A stretch of DNA of 64,000 bases from DATKWD01 sp963704815 (lineage in GTDB: Bacteria; Actinomycetota; Acidimicrobiia; Acidimicrobiales; Salinilacustritrichaceae), in NCBI GenBank assembly GCA_963704815.1, contig CAVPHU010000001.1, positions 744,001-808,000 of the forward strand. The letters run 5' to 3'. The notes under the pieces are model-generated. The model saw only the letters and a program-made list of their open reading frames with translations. It had not been told where the DNA came from and did not search any database. Made by a program: the position numbers and the translations under genes. Of this stretch, positions 18,701 to 28,135 are shown one piece after another; position 1 is the first letter of the stretch; every line of letters starts with the position of its first letter.

Positions 18701-19954
18701 CGCCCCGCCTTCAGATCCGGGCCCATCGCGTGCTCGACGGCCACGTCGAAGAAGCTCCCGACGGCGAGGTCGTCCGGAACGTGGATGATCCCGTCGATCT
18801 CGGGGGCTTCTCGGCGGCTGCGGGCGCGTCCAGGTCGGTCCACGAGGACTTCGACTCGCGAACCCACCAGTTCGTCACGTTTGGCCGCCGTGATCGCGTC
18901 CTGCAGCTCGGTCAGCTCGGCCAGCCGTTCGTGCACCAACGAGGTCGCCACCCCGTCGTCCAGACCGGCGGCATGGGTGCCCTCTTCGGACGAGAAGGCG
19001 AAGAACCCGCACCAGTCGAGCTGCGCAGCTTCGATGAAGTCGACCAGCTCGGCGTGATCGTCCTCGGTCTCACCGGGGTACCCCACGATGAAGTTCGACC
19101 GGAAGGTCGGCGTCGGCCTGCCGGCGGCGGATGTCGGCGATTCGGTCGAGGAACCGGGTGCCGTCTCCCCATCGGCGCATGCGGCGCAGCAGCGGGCGCG
19201 ACACATGCTGCAGGCTCAGGTCGAAGTAGGGAACCCCGGTGGCCAGGATCGCCTCGATCAGCCCGTCGGTCAGGTCGGACGGGTAGAGGTACAGCAGTCG
19301 GACCCAGTCGGCCCGAGGGGCCACCTCGCCGACCAGTTCGGCGATGCGTCGCTCGCCACGGCCCTGGTCGCGACCGAAGCGGGCGAGGTCCTGGGCCACG
19401 AGGACGATCTCGCGGGCGCCGAGTTGCTCGACCTCTTCGATGATCGACTCGACGGTCCGTGAGCGTTGCGGCCCCCGGAAGCTCGGGATCGCACAGAACC
19501 CGCAGGTCCGGTCGCATCCCTCGGCGACCTTGACATAGGCCCAGGGCTCGGTGGCAGCCGGTCGGGGCAGGTTGAGCAGGTCGAACGCGGGAACCGGTTC
19601 GGGCTTGGCGCCGAGGGTGACCGGCACGCCGAAGCCGCGGACGGCGTCGACCTCAGGAAGCGCTCGGGCCAGCTCGGTTCCGTAGCGCTCCGCCATGCAG
19701 CCGGTGACGACGAGTTCGGCCTCGGACCCCCGGGTGGCATCGAGCGCGAGAATGGTGTCGATGGATTCCTGACGGGCATCCTCGATGAAAGCGCACGTGT
19801 TGACGACGACCAGATCGGCCTCGGCCGCCGAGTTTGCGGGATGCATGCCGTCGGCGACGAGGGTTCCGACCAGCTTGTCCGAATCGACCTGGTTCTTCGG
19901 ACAGCCCAGCGTCTCGACCCAGTACCGGGTCCCGTCTCTCGCCGAACCAACCAT
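18697..19954 (-). CDS. rimO: Ribosomal protein S12 methylthiotransferase RimO (frameshifted)
   Basis: Radical-SAM enzyme that methylthiolates Asp of ribosomal protein S12. The N-terminal UPF0004 domain has ETLGCPKNQVDSDK, which distinguishes RimO from MiaB. The radical SAM cluster CDRTCGFC follows, then a C-terminal TRAM-like region. The frame changes at about 19107-19111. Removing one base joins RRRQADA to TFRSNFIVGYPGET and gives 418 aa, a normal size. The -10 TAGAAT lies 9 nt before the ATG, so it is probably leaderless. Confidence 0.9.
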
Positions 19955-19963
19955 GCGGCCGCC

Positions 19964-19969
19964 ATTCTA
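19964..19969 (-). promoter_or_regulatory. -10 box of rimO
   Basis: TAGAAT on the minus strand, 9 nt before the ATG at 19954; no Shine-Dalgarno. Confidence 0.5.
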
Positions 19970-20054
19970 CGGAGCGTGGCCCAGGTGCGGAGAAAGCCGC
20001 CCTCGGACCGTCACGGCGCCGGGGCGTCGGTCGGGCTCCGCTACGGTCGCAGGC

Positions 20055-20567
20055 GTGCCGGGGCTGGACGATGCCGAGGTTCGAGCATTCCTCGAGGAGC
20101 CGAACCACCTGCTTCGACTGGCGACGGTGGATGCCGAGGGCGCCCCCCGGGTGGTGCCGATCTGGTTCGTCTTCGCCGACGACCGTCTCTGGTTCACCCC
20201 ACGCCTGAAGTCGGCCTGGTGGGGCGACCTCCAGCGCGATCCGCGTGCCGCGGTCACCATCGACGAGGACGAGTCGCCCTACCGCAAGGTGGCACTGAGG
20301 GCCGAGGTGACCGTCGAGCACGAACCCGGCCAGGACGACCAATGGCGTGACCTCTATCGCACGATCGCCAAGCGCTACACCGTCGACGAGTTCGCCGACG
20401 CCTACGTGAACGCAACGATCCACGAGCCACGTGCGCTGCTGTCGTTGCCGTGCGATCCGGCCGAGGTGACGACGTGGCGCATGCCGATCGCCGGCGAGGA
20501 CCCGGCGGGCGTCTGGGCCGATCGCTACTACCTCCGCAAACCCGACATCTCCGAGTGGGTGCCGTAG
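20055..20567 (+). CDS. Pyridoxamine-5'-phosphate-oxidase-fold protein (FMN/F420-type)
   Basis: Small split-beta-barrel oxidoreductase of 170 residues. The N-terminal part LLRLATVDAEGAPRVVPIWFV and the WWGDLQRDPRAAVTID strand-loop-strand are typical of PNPOx-like and F420-dependent (FDOR-B-like) proteins. The substrate cannot be read from sequence. GTG 20055 is preferred because TACGGT (20042-20047) lies 7 nt upstream. It is a single gene, convergent with the DUF971 gene. Confidence 0.75.
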   Translation: MPGLDDAEVRAFLEEPNHLLRLATVDAEGAPRVVPIWFVFADDRLWFTPRLKSAWWGDLQRDPRAAVTIDEDESPYRKVALRAEVTVEHEPGQDDQWRDLYRTIAKRYTVDEFADAYVNATIHEPRALLSLPCDPAEVTTWRMPIAGEDPAGVWADRYYLRKPDISEWVP

Positions 20568-20572
20568 CGAGT

Positions 20573-20932
20573 TCAGTCGGGCGCCGAGCCCATGCCGCTG
20601 TCGTGACCGAACAGCAGCCCGCCCTCGGACCAGCGACGAAGCGACTCGAACGGGTAGATGCCCGTGGCGTGGCTGTCGTTCCAGGTCACGTTGAGACCCC
20701 AGGCGCCGTGCAGCTCGGCAGCCGCGATCTCGAGCGGGGTCGGGCTGCCGGGTCGCGGCCAGACCTCGGCGCCCTGATCGCGCAACCCTCGGCACTGCGC
20801 ACACGGGCACGCCAGCCTCAGGCGCATGATGTCGAAGCTCGCCTCGTGACCATCGGCGAAGACGATGTTGACCGCAGTGTCCTTGTCGACGTCGATCGAC
20901 GTGGGCTGGTTGCGATCCTCGGCGGCGGTCAA
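20573..20932 (-). CDS. DUF971 protein (gamma-butyrobetaine hydroxylase N-terminal-like)
   Basis: 119-residue protein with the DUF971/GBBH-like N-domain: an IVFADGHEASF strand pair, a CPCAQCRG four-Cys-type metal site, and GLNVTWNDSHATGIYPFESLR at the end. The fold is often encoded with iron-sulfur or Mrp-type genes, but here its partner is an SMP-30 gene. The TTG at 20932 overlaps the upstream stop (TTGA), so translational coupling is likely. Function is unknown. Confidence 0.75.
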   Translation of the reverse strand: MTAAEDRNQPTSIDVDKDTAVNIVFADGHEASFDIMRLRLACPCAQCRGLRDQGAEVWPRPGSPTPLEIAAAELHGAWGLNVTWNDSHATGIYPFESLRRWSEGGLLFGHDSGMGSAPD

Positions 20933-21855
20933 ACCGTGAAGCTCATCGCCAGGCCCGGACGAGGCCACTCGGCCGCCATGAGCTGCCCGGTGCCGGAGAG
21001 CGTGACGAACGCGGTCCGCAGATCGGGACCACCGAAGCAGATGTTGGTGACCATCGGATCGGGGAACGGCGTGTGTTCGATGGTTCCGCCGTCGGGCGAG
21101 ATGGCCGTGATGCCGCCGTTCACCAACGTCGCCACGCACACCCAGCCGTCACCGTCGACGGCGAGCGAATCGAACAACTGGAACCCGGGCAGACCGCAGA
21201 GCAGCTCACCACCGCTCGGCCCCAGCGGATTGGCCTCTTCGTCGATCCGGCCTGGCCCGGTGATCTGCCACTTGTAGACGCGACCGGTGTGGGTCTCGGC
21301 GGCGTAGAGCGTCGCCCCGTCGGGCGAGAGGCCGATGCCGTTGGGGGCATCCATCGGGAAGACCTTCTCCTCGCACGATGATCCGTCGATCGTGCCGTAG
21401 TGCAGGCCGGTGCGATCGTTCGCCCGTTCGAGCCGGACCCCGTGGTCGGTGAACCAGAAGCCGCCGTCGGCGTCGAACACGATGTCGTTGGGCGCCCGCA
21501 GCGGCCGGCCCGACGACTCGGTGTAGAGGGTCTCGACCTCACCGGTGTCGAGGTCGACCCGTTGGATCGATCCGCCCGTCCACCCATCCGGCACCTCGCC
21601 GGGAACCATGATGCCGAAGCGATCCTCGAACGCGAAGCAGCCACCGTTGTTCGTGACATAGGCCTTGCCGTCAGGGCCGACGGCTGTTCCGTTCGGGCCC
21701 CCGCCGGTCCGGGCGACGACGGACACCTCACCGTCGGGCGACACCCGAGACAGGGTCTGGCGCTCGATCTCGACGAGCACGATCGATCCGTCGCCCATCG
21801 CGACAGGGCCTTCGGGGAACCGGAGGCCGTCGGCGATGAGGCGGGGTTCGGTCAT
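20929..21855 (-). CDS. SMP-30/gluconolactonase/LRE family protein
   Basis: Six-bladed beta-propeller hydrolase of 308 residues. It begins ADGLRFPEGPVAMGDGS (the metal-binding Glu of this family is in FPEGP), with repeated GPNGTAVGPDGKAYVTNNGG, APNDIVFDADGGFWFTDHG and APNGIGLSPDG blade motifs. Likely a lactonase on sugar or related lactones; the natural substrate is unknown. The -10 TAGGAA is 6 nt before the ATG, so it is probably leaderless. Confidence 0.82.
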   Translation of the reverse strand: MTEPRLIADGLRFPEGPVAMGDGSIVLVEIERQTLSRVSPDGEVSVVARTGGGPNGTAVGPDGKAYVTNNGGCFAFEDRFGIMVPGEVPDGWTGGSIQRVDLDTGEVETLYTESSGRPLRAPNDIVFDADGGFWFTDHGVRLERANDRTGLHYGTIDGSSCEEKVFPMDAPNGIGLSPDGATLYAAETHTGRVYKWQITGPGRIDEEANPLGPSGGELLCGLPGFQLFDSLAVDGDGWVCVATLVNGGITAISPDGGTIEHTPFPDPMVTNICFGGPDLRTAFVTLSGTGQLMAAEWPRPGLAMSFTV

Positions 21856-21861
21856 GGCGCC

Positions 21862-21867
21862 TTCCTA
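21862..21867 (-). promoter_or_regulatory. -10 box of SMP-30 gene
   Basis: TAGGAA on the minus strand, 6 nt before the ATG at 21855. Confidence 0.4.
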
Positions 21868-21881
21868 GCACCCGTGGTCGA

Positions 21882-22838
21882 TCAGCCGGCGAGCAGCGGA
21901 ACCGTCACGACGTAGACGACGATGAGCAGCAGCCCCTCCCACCTCACCACCTTGTGGCCGGTGATCATGAACACGAACGCACCGACCGCGACGCCGACCA
22001 TGAGCACCGTCGCGAGCCCCGTCAGGTTCGTGTCGGTGATCGGTCCCGGACCCGCGAAGCCGGCCGCGGCCGCGACCCCGAGACTGTTGAACAGGTTCGA
22101 GCCCAGCAGATTGCCGATGATGAGGTCGTCCTCGCCCTTGCGGGCCGCCGCGACCGATGTCACCAGCTCGGGCAGCGAGGTGCCCAACGCGACCAGCGTG
22201 AGCCCGACGAACCCCTTGGCGAGCCCGAGTTCGTCGGCGATCTCGAGGGCGCCCCACACGGTCGCATAGGCACCCGCCACCACGCCCAGGAGGCCGATGA
22301 CGGTCCGGGTGGCCTCGACCTTGAGCGGATGCTCGACCCCCTCGTCGAGGTACTCGTCGACCTCGGCGGCGAGGTCGTCCTCGTCGCCGCCGCTTCGGGC
22401 CGCTTCGTACAGCAGGAACGCGAGAATGGCCGCCAACAGGAGTGCCGAGAACACCGCTTCGCGGGTGGTGAGCCCGTCCTGGATGAGATACGCGAACACG
22501 AGCACCGCACCGGTGGACAATGGCGCTTCCCGCTTCAGCGTGGCGCCCTTGATGCCCAGCGGCAACACGAGCGCCGCCACTCCCAGCACCAAGGTCAGGT
22601 TCGCGACGTTGCTCCCGATGATGTTGCCCACCGCGACGTCGATCTCGCCCTGTCCGGCACTGATCGCCGAGACCACCATCTCGGGAGCGCTGGTGCCGAA
22701 CCCGATGATGATGGCGCCGATGACGATCGGCGAGATGTTCAGCGTGTAGGCGAGTCGGGCCGCCCCGATGACGAACTGGTCGGCCGTCTTCGTCAGGACG
22801 AACAGCCCGGCGACGACGACGAGGGCAGCGATCGGCAC
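21882..22838 (-). CDS. Ca2+/cation antiporter (CaCA family)
   Basis: Integral membrane exchanger of about 318 residues with the two inverted alpha-repeats of the family: GFGTSAPEMVVSAISA...GNIIGSN in the first half and ALGTSLPELVTSVAAA...GNLLGSN in the second. Both carry the ion-coordinating acidic residue in S/T-x-P-E. An acidic cytosolic loop (DEDDLAAEVDEYLDEG) separates the halves. GTG 22838 is chosen because TACAGT (22852-22847) lies 8 nt upstream; an ATG 13 codons earlier is possible. Na+/Ca2+ exchange is the usual role. Confidence 0.88.
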   Translation of the reverse strand: MPIAALVVVAGLFVLTKTADQFVIGAARLAYTLNISPIVIGAIIIGFGTSAPEMVVSAISAGQGEIDVAVGNIIGSNVANLTLVLGVAALVLPLGIKGATLKREAPLSTGAVLVFAYLIQDGLTTREAVFSALLLAAILAFLLYEAARSGGDEDDLAAEVDEYLDEGVEHPLKVEATRTVIGLLGVVAGAYATVWGALEIADELGLAKGFVGLTLVALGTSLPELVTSVAAARKGEDDLIIGNLLGSNLFNSLGVAAAAGFAGPGPITDTNLTGLATVLMVGVAVGAFVFMITGHKVVRWEGLLLIVVYVVTVPLLAG

Positions 22839-22895
22839 GACGGGCGACTGTACGGCACCGCTTCGCCGAACATCCATGCCGCCGGGGGTTGCCGG

Positions 22896-23726
22896 TCAGC
22901 CGGTGCGCACGAATTCGGTCCACTCGTCGACCCACCGCCGCCAGACCACGCTCGGGTAGTCGTGGCCCATCCCTTCGATCTCCACGTAGCGGGCACCCGG
23001 GATCACCTCGGCCGTCTGTCGACCTCCGCTGGGTGGGATCAGCGTGTCGCGGCTGCCGTGCAGCACGAGGACGGGCAGGTCGACCTCGGCCAGCTCGGTA
23101 GCACGCGAGCCATCCTCGAGCACCGCCGCGATCTGGCGCGCGATGCCCTCGGGGCAGAAGCAGCGGTCGAACGCGGCACCGGCCCGGGCGCGCAGATCGT
23201 CCTCGTCGATCCACTCGGGCTTCGATCCGTACACGGCCAGCGCATCGACGTGGCTCTGGATGTACTCGTCCCGGCTCTCGGCCGGCGGCGCGAGGAGGAC
23301 CTCGAGCGCCTCGGGCGTCGATTCGCCGTACCCGTCCTCGCCCGTACGCGACATCACCGAGGTCATCGACAGCAGACGATCGGCGTGGTCGATCGCCATG
23401 CGCTGCACGATCATGCCGCCCATCGACAGGCCCATCACGTGGGCCTTCGCACCCGGGTCTCCGGTGACTGCGTCGATCACGGCCACGGCGTCGCCGGCCA
23501 TGTCGTGCACCGTGTAGGCGACACCGTCGAGCTTCGAACTCAGGCCGGTGTCACGGTTGTCGAACCGCACGACCCCGAAACCCTCGGCTGCGAACATCTC
23601 GCACCACTCGGTGGCGTAGTTGATCGACTGCGAGCCGAGACCGTTGACGAGCAGCAGGATCGGGTCGGTCGCCGAGCCGAACGTCTCGTAGTACAGCTCG
23701 ACATCGCCGTTCCTGGTTCGGGGCAT
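22896..23726 (-). CDS. Alpha/beta hydrolase
   Basis: 276-residue alpha/beta-hydrolase-fold enzyme. Oxyanion strand LLLVNGLGSQ, RFDNRDTGLS loop, nucleophile elbow GLSMGG, acid region in VLVLHGSRDTLIPP and catalytic His in EGMGHDYP. It resembles the non-haem peroxidase/esterase group often seen in Actinobacteria. The -10 TACGAT sits 6 nt before the ATG, and the divergent kinase gene starts only 27 bp away. Confidence 0.8.
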   Translation of the reverse strand: MPRTRNGDVELYYETFGSATDPILLLVNGLGSQSINYATEWCEMFAAEGFGVVRFDNRDTGLSSKLDGVAYTVHDMAGDAVAVIDAVTGDPGAKAHVMGLSMGGMIVQRMAIDHADRLLSMTSVMSRTGEDGYGESTPEALEVLLAPPAESRDEYIQSHVDALAVYGSKPEWIDEDDLRARAGAAFDRCFCPEGIARQIAAVLEDGSRATELAEVDLPVLVLHGSRDTLIPPSGGRQTAEVIPGARYVEIEGMGHDYPSVVWRRWVDEWTEFVRTG

Positions 23727-23753
23727 CGGCTGATCGTAGGTCAGACTCTCGGC
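23727..23753. promoter_or_regulatory. 27-bp divergent promoter with overlapping -10 boxes
   Basis: Minus-strand TACGAT (23738-23733) lies 6 nt before the hydrolase ATG. Plus-strand TAGGTC (23737-23742) lies 11 nt before ATG 23754. The two -10 elements share bases, so the two genes appear to use a back-to-back bidirectional promoter. Confidence 0.4.
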
Positions 23754-24281
23754 ATGCTCGACGGGGTCACCCTCATCACCGGCGTGATGGCATCGGGCAA
23801 GTCGACCGTCGCCCAGGCCCTGGCCGAACGACTCCCCCGCTCCGCTCACGTCCGCGGCGACGTGTTCCGCCGGATGATCGTGTCCGGCCGACACGAGATG
23901 GGGACCGATCCGACCGAGGAGGCCCTGATCCAGCTCAGCATCCGCTACGAACTCGCCGTCGCGACCGCCGATCACTACGCGCGTGAGGGCTTCTCGGTCG
24001 TGCTCCAGGACATCGTGCTCGGTCCGATCCTCACCGATGTCGTCGATCTGATCGACGCTCGTCCTCGACGACTGGTGGTGCTGGCGCCTTCGGCCGATGC
24101 GGTGCGCGAGCGGGAGGCGGGTCGCAGCAAGATCGGCTACCACGCCACCGACGTCGAGCACCTCGACCGGGCCCTCAAGGACGAGACGCCACGGTTCGGC
24201 CTCTGGATCGACACGACCGCCCTCACCGTCGCCGAAACCGTCGATCAGATCCTCGAGCGGGCCGCCGAAGCCGAGGTCTGA
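23754..24281 (+). CDS. P-loop kinase / phosphotransferase-like ATPase
   Basis: 175-residue protein with Walker A GVMASGKST at residues 10-18, then HVRGDVFRRM and a lid-like region REREAGRSKIG. The layout resembles chloramphenicol phosphotransferase-like and shikimate/gluconate-kinase-like small P-loop kinases (AAA_33 type). Its substrate is unknown. It starts 27 bp from a divergent hydrolase and is followed after 32 bp by an FHA gene with its own -10. Confidence 0.72.
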   Translation: MLDGVTLITGVMASGKSTVAQALAERLPRSAHVRGDVFRRMIVSGRHEMGTDPTEEALIQLSIRYELAVATADHYAREGFSVVLQDIVLGPILTDVVDLIDARPRRLVVLAPSADAVREREAGRSKIGYHATDVEHLDRALKDETPRFGLWIDTTALTVAETVDQILERAAEAEV

Positions 24282-24301
24282 GCGTTCCGGCATCCGCTGG
24301 A

Positions 24302-24307
24302 TAGCCT
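24302..24307 (+). promoter_or_regulatory. -10 box of FHA gene
   Basis: TAGCCT, 6 nt before GTG 24314; predicts a leaderless transcript. Confidence 0.45.
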
Positions 24308-24313
24308 GACCCG

Positions 24314-24703
24314 GTGGTCGACGACACTGCTGATCCGGACTCGACCGGCGTCATCCCCATCTCCGACCTCCGCCTCGCCGAGTTCTTGAAGGGCGAGCCG
24401 CCGCTCCCCCACGCCATCCTGCTCGTCGTGTCGGGCGATGCCCGTGGCGAGATCCTGGCCGTCACCGAGCACCAGTCGATCGTCGGCCGGGTGGCCGACG
24501 CCGACCTCATGATCGACGACAGCACCGTGTCGCGGCGTCATGCCATGTTGCGGGTGACCGCCGACGGTCTCGAGCTCGAGGACCTCGGATCGTCGAACGG
24601 CACGACGATGAACGGCAACCGGATCGAAGGCATGTTCCGCCTGCTCGACGGCGACCTGGTGGGCTTCGGCTCGGCCACGGCGCTCGTCAAGCGCATCATC
24701 TGA
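24314..24703 (+). CDS. FHA-domain protein
   Basis: 129-residue cytosolic protein with one forkhead-associated domain that binds phosphothreonine peptides. The signature residues are present: SIVGRVADADLMIDD (Arg), STVSRRHAML (Ser-Arg-His) and LGSSNGTTMNG (Asn). About 40 residues precede the domain. FHA proteins often read Ser/Thr kinase signals, but no kinase gene is in this window. Confidence 0.85.
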   Translation: MVDDTADPDSTGVIPISDLRLAEFLKGEPPLPHAILLVVSGDARGEILAVTEHQSIVGRVADADLMIDDSTVSRRHAMLRVTADGLELEDLGSSNGTTMNGNRIEGMFRLLDGDLVGFGSATALVKRII

Positions 24704-24739
24704 TACCCGGCCCCGCCCGGCCCTGCCGAGGGGTGCGAC

Positions 24740-27101
24740 TCAGGCGTCGGCGCCGGCGAGGAGCTCGTCGAGCTCGGACTCGGTCATGAGCACGTCGCGG
24801 GCCTTCGAGCCGGTCGACGGACCGACCACGCCGCGTTGTTCGAGCAGGTCCATGATGCGGCCGGCCCGGGCGAACCCGACCTTCAGCTTGCGCTGGAGCA
24901 TCGAGGTCGAGCCCAGCTGGCTGCGGACGATCAGCTCCATGGCCTGCGCCATCAGATCGTCGTCGTCGTCGCTGCCGCTCGATCCACCGGCGAGCCGCCG
25001 GCGACCGCCGGGCGCGCCGTCGTCGGCGCCCTGCACCTCGTCGTCGTAGGTCGATCTCGGGCGCCTGGCGCTGCGCCAGTGCGACGCGATCTTGCGGACC
25101 TCCTCCTCGGTGACCCAGGAGCCCTGGATGCGCCGGGGGCTCGACGACGCCGGGCCGAGCAGCAGCATGTCGCCCTTGCCGACCAGCCGTTCGGCGCCGC
25201 CCTGGTCGAGGATGACCCGGGTGTCGGTGACGAGCTCGACACGGCGAAGGCGAGACGGGCCGGGACGTTGGCCTTGATGACGCCGGTGATGACGTTGACC
25301 GACGGACGCTGCGTGGCGATCACCAGGTGGATGCCGACGGCCCGGGCCATCTGGGCGAGCCGGCAGATCGACTCCTCGACGTCGCGGGCGGCGACCATCA
25401 TGAGGTCGGCGAGCTCGTCGACCACGACGAGGATGAACGGCAGCCGGGGGAACGTCGGTGACCTCCTCGGCGTCGGCGTCGAGCAGCTCGGCGTTGGGTC
25501 TGAGGTCGCCACGGTCGTAGGCGGCGTTGTAGCCGGTGATGTCGCGGAACGCCGACTTCGCCAGCAGGTCGTAGCGCCGCTCCATCTCCCGGACCGCCCA
25601 GCCGAGCGCGTTGGCAGCCTTCTTCGGGTCGGTGACGACCTGGGTGAGCAGGTGCGGCAGCTTGTCGTACTGACCCATCTCGACCCGCTTGGGGTCGACC
25701 AGGATCATCCGCACCTGGTCGGGGGTCGACCGCATCAGGATCGACGTGAGCATGCGAGTTGAGGCAGGACGACTTGCCCGCCCCGGTGGCGCCGGCGATG
25801 AGGATGTGGGGCATCTGGGCCAGGTTCATCATGCATCGACCTTGCCGTTGATGTCACGACCGACCGCCACCTCGAGGGGGTGCTTGGCCTTGACCGCCTC
25901 GGGGCTGGTCAGGATGTCGCCGACCGCGACGATCTTGCGGTCGGCGTTCGGGATCTCGACGCCGATGGCCTGCCGCCCGGGATGGGAGCCAGGATGCGCA
26001 CGTCGGGCGACGCCATCGCGTAGGCGATGTCCTTGTGGAGGCTGGTGACCCGGGCTGACCTTGACGCCGGGTCCGAGCTCGAGCTCGTAGCGGGTGACGG
26101 TCGGGCCGACCATCATGCCGACGAGGCGGGTCTCGACTCCGTGCTGGGCGAGCGCCGCTTCGAGGTCGCGTCCGCGCGCCTCGACCGCCTTGGCATCGAC
26201 GTCCTGGCTTGGCGGAGATCTCGAGGAATTTCTTCGGCGGCAGCTTCCACGAGGACCGCTTCGCACCGGGGCCCAGGTCGATCTCGAGCTGGGTGCCCTC
26301 GACCGGCTCGTCGACGGCCGCGTCGAGCTTGGGCCTCGGAGCGACGGGTGCCGGCTCGATCGCTTCGTCATCGTCGGAGGGTTCTGCCGGATCGGCGGTC
26401 GTCGCGTCGGCGTCCTGATCGAACACGTCGCCCCCGAGATGCAGGGTCGGATCGTCCGACCCCATCCCGCCCTTCGCCCCGTCGAGCTCGAACATCGCTC
26501 CGAGACCGCGTCGGAGCACGTGTCCGAGCGGGCGCACGCCGTTGGCGGTCGTCTCGGCGGCCACCCGGACCGGCGTACGGGTCAGCACCACCAGCCCGAT
26601 GAGCCCGATGACGACGAGTACGAGGGTCGCACCCCAGGGTGCGAGCAGCGCTTCGAGCGGTGACCCGATCGCTGCGCCCGCCACGCCACCGGCGTCGCGG
26701 AGATCGTCGAGCGGAGCACCCCACTCGGCGCCCGAGGCCACATGGACCAGACCGAGCGCCGAGACGGCGAGCGCGCTGCCACCCACGGCGAGGTGGGCGC
26801 GCGCCGAGCGCTCGACCTCACCGTGCGGGTCGTCCTTCAGGAGCGCCACCCCGATCGCCAACAGGGCGATCGGGAGCACGAATCGGCCGAGCCCGACGAG
26901 CGTTCCCACCACGGATGCAAGCCCCTGCCCGACGGGCCCGGCCAGATCGACGTAGGTACCGAGCGCGACCAGCAGACCCAGCCCGATGCAGGCGAGACCG
27001 CCCACATCGGCGCCGTGCCCGCTCAGGGCCGAGCGCACGAGGCCGGGAGGCGGCTTCGGCGGGGTCTTCTTCGATCGGGTTGGGGTCGCTCGTGTGCCCA
27101 C
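24740..27101 (-). CDS. ftsK: DNA translocase FtsK/SpoIIIE (multiple frameshifts)
   Basis: Septal DNA pump for chromosome segregation. Four membrane segments lie at about residues 35-55, 62-87, 102-123 and 154-174, then an acidic linker, the motor domain (MPHILIAGATGAGKSS Walker A; PFILVVVDELADLM Walker B) and a C-terminal winged-helix gamma domain (TSMLQRKLKVGFARAGRIMDLLE). At least seven indel sites break the frame: about 26209, 26053, 25978, 25830, 25754, 25448 and 25236. Reversing them gives about 784 aa, with conserved text restored at each site. GTG 27101 is preferred, with TAGCCT 10 nt upstream. The frameshifts are almost certainly sequence errors, since ftsK is normally essential. Confidence 0.9.
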
Positions 27102-27185
27102 AGTGGCCACAAGGCTAACACCAGCAACATAACCCACAAGGGCGATTCGGGCTTCCGCCCGATTCGTCGCCGCGCCGGAGCACCC

Positions 27186-27529
27186 TCAGCCGAGGCCGAG
27201 GCGCTTGAGGCGACGGATGTCGGGCTTCAGACGCGCCTGCTCGATGCCGAGTTGCTCGGCGAGCTCGGCGGACCGGGTTCCGGGCGACTCGGCCAGTGAT
27301 CGCAGCACGGCACGGGTCCACGGCCGGGGCCGTCCGGCGTCCATCCGGTCAAGTCGGCCGTTGATCTCGACCACGTCGCCGCTGAGGTCACCGTCCGCAC
27401 CGGGAGGATGTGCCCTCGCGGGGTGCGGTACGTGTTGCCGACGACGGCTTGGCTGCGCTTCCACTTGCGGATCGTGCACGTGAGCTCGCCGCGCGCGATG
27501 GCCTCGGCCTGGGCGGCCTTGAACAGCAC
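27186..27529 (-). CDS. ASCH-domain protein with C-terminal winged-helix-like tail (frameshifted)
   Basis: About 114 residues after repair. The N-terminal half (LFKAAQAEAIARGELTCTIRKWKRSQ, then VGNTYRT) has the TIRxWK signature of ASCH domains, an RNA-binding fold related to PUA. The C-terminal half (PWTRAVLRSLAESPGTRSAELAEQLG then LKPDIRRLKRLGL) looks like a helix-turn-helix. A one-base deletion near 27384-27392 separates the halves. GTG 27529 follows the DinB-like gene by 3 bp. Function is unknown; nucleic-acid binding is inferred. Confidence 0.65.
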
Positions 27530-27532
27530 GGT

Positions 27533-28135
27533 TCAGCCCGCGGGCCCGCGCCACCAGCTGGGCGCGTCGATGCCCGCCGGAGGTGGTTGAAGCTGTGCAT
27601 GCCCCCGTCGGACATCGCGGAGCACCCCGACCTCCGCGAGGTGGTGCCGATGCTCGATCGTCATCGTGCTCACCAAGCTCGCGAGCGGCACCTGCTGCCC
27701 CCAGTGCGCCGGACGCAGCTCGAAGATCTCTTCGTCGCCGACGTCACGAACGGCGTCGGCCCAGCGACGTTGCGCGTCGAGCAGCCATGCCACTCCGCCG
27801 AGCGCCGTACCCGGCACCTCGAGGTTCTGGAGATCCAGCCTGGCGTCACCGAAGGCGAAGTCGCGATACACCTCGGTCCAGGCTGCGAGGTGGGTGACCC
27901 GCCAGGCGATCGTCGTCACCGGCAGCGGGTCGGGCGGCGGCCAGGTGTCCTCACAGACGAAGTCGCCGGATCCCCAGGCCCTGGAGGCGTCAGCTCGAGG
28001 CCGGACGGACCAGCACCCTTCGACCGGCTCCCAGAAGTACTCGTCGTCGCTCAGGTCGTTCAGCACCGAGCGACCATCGGCCCATGCCTGGTCGAGCTGC
28101 ACCGAGAGCACCTCGGCGACCGAACCGCCACTCAT
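27533..28135 (-). CDS. DinB/YfiT-like four-helix-bundle protein
   Basis: 200-residue protein resembling the DinB superfamily. The helix with WRVTHLAAWTEVYRDFAFGD and the late TIEHRHHLAEVGVLRD supply His residues that could form the three-His metal site of this fold. Family members are often thiol-dependent (mycothiol, bacillithiol) transferases or isomerases. The ATG overlaps the stop of the VOC gene upstream (ATGA). The C-terminal ~25 residues look unlike the family and might be out of frame. Confidence 0.65.
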   Translation of the reverse strand: MSGGSVAEVLSVQLDQAWADGRSVLNDLSDDEYFWEPVEGCWSVRPRADASRAWGSGDFVCEDTWPPPDPLPVTTIAWRVTHLAAWTEVYRDFAFGDARLDLQNLEVPGTALGGVAWLLDAQRRWADAVRDVGDEEIFELRPAHWGQQVPLASLVSTMTIEHRHHLAEVGVLRDVRRGHAQLQPPPAGIDAPSWWRGPAG

